64,000 bases of DNA, from contig NC_065426.1 of the NCBI RefSeq assembly GCF_024362695.1, positions 9,144,236 through 9,208,235 on the forward strand, in the 5' to 3' direction. The notes beneath the pieces were generated by a model. That model saw nothing but the letters and a program-made list of their open reading frames with translations. It did not search any database and was not told the origin of the DNA. A program made the translations under genes and the position numbers. The DNA comes from Pectinophora gossypiella. Lineage: Eukaryota; Arthropoda; Insecta; Lepidoptera; Gelechiidae. This document shows, in pieces, positions 63,331 through 64,000 of the stretch (position 1 is the stretch's first letter; each line of letters opens with the position of its first letter).

Positions 63331-63531
63331 TCATTTCTTCGCTTTTACTGTTACGTAAGCTGGTTCGTCGCCACCTGACGAGTCGCGGAGCAGCAGCGGG
63401 AGGGTTTGGCCGCTTGGCCCAGCCTGGCCCAACTGTTGGGCCGCTTGGCCCGCCTGTTGGCCCATATGTTGGGCGATTGGCCCAGCCAGCCCGCGCCTGT
63501 CCTTTCGCACGCTCGCGTAAATAGGCGGCGG
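63331..63531 (-). CDS. Candidate exon, unknown gene
   Basis: Minus strand: GGTCGATCCAG acceptor, then 66 codons with no stop: PPPIYASVRKDRRGLAGPIA, a Gln/Gly/Ala-rich middle, and LLLRDSSGGDEPAYVTVKAK to K and TGA at 63331-63333. Codon third positions favour G/C and the block is much more GC-rich than its flanks. An alternative edge is TAC/GTAACA at 63355, which would end in phase 0 and make it internal. The overlapping minus frame starting MSRVDPAAAYL is longer but looks less protein-like. It could be an upstream Patj exon or the last exon of another gene. Confidence 0.4.
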   Translation of the reverse strand, partial: PPPIYASVRKDRRGLAGPIAQHMGQQAGQAAQQLGQAGPSGQTLPLLLRDSSGGDEPAYVTVKAKK

Positions 63532-63631
63532 CTGGATCGACCCGGCTCATGTTTGCAATGCCGTGTTTATTTCGCGATGGATCGTTGTCTGCGGATGAAA
63601 ATAAAATATATAATAAATAAATATTCTTAGA

Positions 63632-63833
63632 TCAGTAAATAGTAACCGGGACCAACGGCTTAACGTGCCTTCCGAAGCACGGATCATCTTACTTTTGGAC
63701 AATCAGGTGATCAGGTTACTATTTACTGATGTAAGTGAGTATCGTTACATGAGCCATGTCAGGAGCCTTTGGCGGCTCAATCATAACCCTGACATCAGGG
63801 TTAATGAGGCTGGTATCTACCTCACAACCCACA
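63632..63833. mobile_element. SINE-B with 5' inversion
   Basis: 63632-63714 is the SINE-B middle in reverse (GGACCAACGGCTTAACGTGC). From 63715 the 3' half runs forward (GTTACTATTTACTGATGTAA to CACAACCCACACTATA). The two parts meet head to head, sharing GTTACTATTTACTGAT. Confidence 0.7.
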
Positions 63834-63869
63834 CTATAAGGAGGAGGGGTACATATTCTTGTCTGCGCC

Positions 63870-64000
63870 CACGGCACGGGTTCCGCGCGCGGCTTATTAT
63901 ATCGACAGCTTCGACCAATACACCTACGTCGTTCATCCACGTAGATATAATTCGATTCATCTATCGGTCAAAGCCCTCGATATAACCCACATCGACGTGG
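63870..64000. mobile_element. Element O, cut by the window end
   Basis: GCACGGGTTCCGCGCGCGGC, ATATCGACAGCTTCGACCAA and the centre CACGTAGATATAATTCG follow 60424-60561; the right arm runs to the window edge. Confidence 0.6.

Noticed and set aside
1..64000. CRISPR array, operon or prokaryotic content
   Set aside because: No regularly spaced direct repeats with unique spacers, no dense gene packing; spliced exons and SINEs show nuclear eukaryotic DNA.

Overview
This window looks like nuclear DNA of a moth or butterfly (Lepidoptera), read from the sequence alone. It is AT-rich, has no operon-like gene packing, and is filled with short interspersed elements, inverted-repeat (MITE-type) DNA elements and 5'-truncated non-LTR retrotransposon ends of the kinds I associate with lepidopteran genomes. 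Family letters used below (SINE-A, MITE-E and so on) are my own labels for repeats that recur inside this window; none was checked against a repeat library.

The host gene is on the minus strand. Four exons at 28863-29000, 15795-15971, 3337-3510 and 2516-2622 are all compatible with one reading frame. The first two form one complete PDZ domain, split by a phase-0 intron of about 12.9 kb, with the strongest resemblance to Patj / MPDZ (InaD-like multi-PDZ polarity scaffold). The next two are Pro-rich linker exons. Two weaker minus-strand coding candidates lie at 56785-56838 and 63331-63531. A decayed second copy of the PDZ exon core lies at 15458-15519. No plus-strand host gene, rRNA gene or clear functional tRNA gene was found.

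Layout: 1-4 kb, linker exons among SINE and LINE ends; 4-15 kb, SINE-A/B/U copies, tandem MITE-D and LINE ends; 15-16 kb, PDZ exon, its relic and a 20-bp minisatellite; 16-29 kb, TIR elements, a split J repeat, a degenerate minisatellite, a solo LTR and hairpin retroposons; 29-41 kb, the PDZ N-terminal exon and a dense run of MITE-E copies, some with dated nested insertions; 41.6-44.4 kb, a 2.57-kb palindrome lodged inside a MITE-D; 44-64 kb, repeats separated by featureless AT-rich DNA, with the possible exon near 63.4 kb.

The most interesting signals are: a retroposon family built as near-perfect hairpins with 13-16-bp target duplications, one copy duplicating intron bases right beside the Patj splice donor; a SINE whose promoter joins a tRNA-like A box to a 5S rRNA core at native 5S spacing; recombinant SINEs sharing a central core, with tails derived from a LINE C-terminus; two opposite-orientation insertions of one MITE at the same TA in another; and the nested 2.57-kb palindrome.
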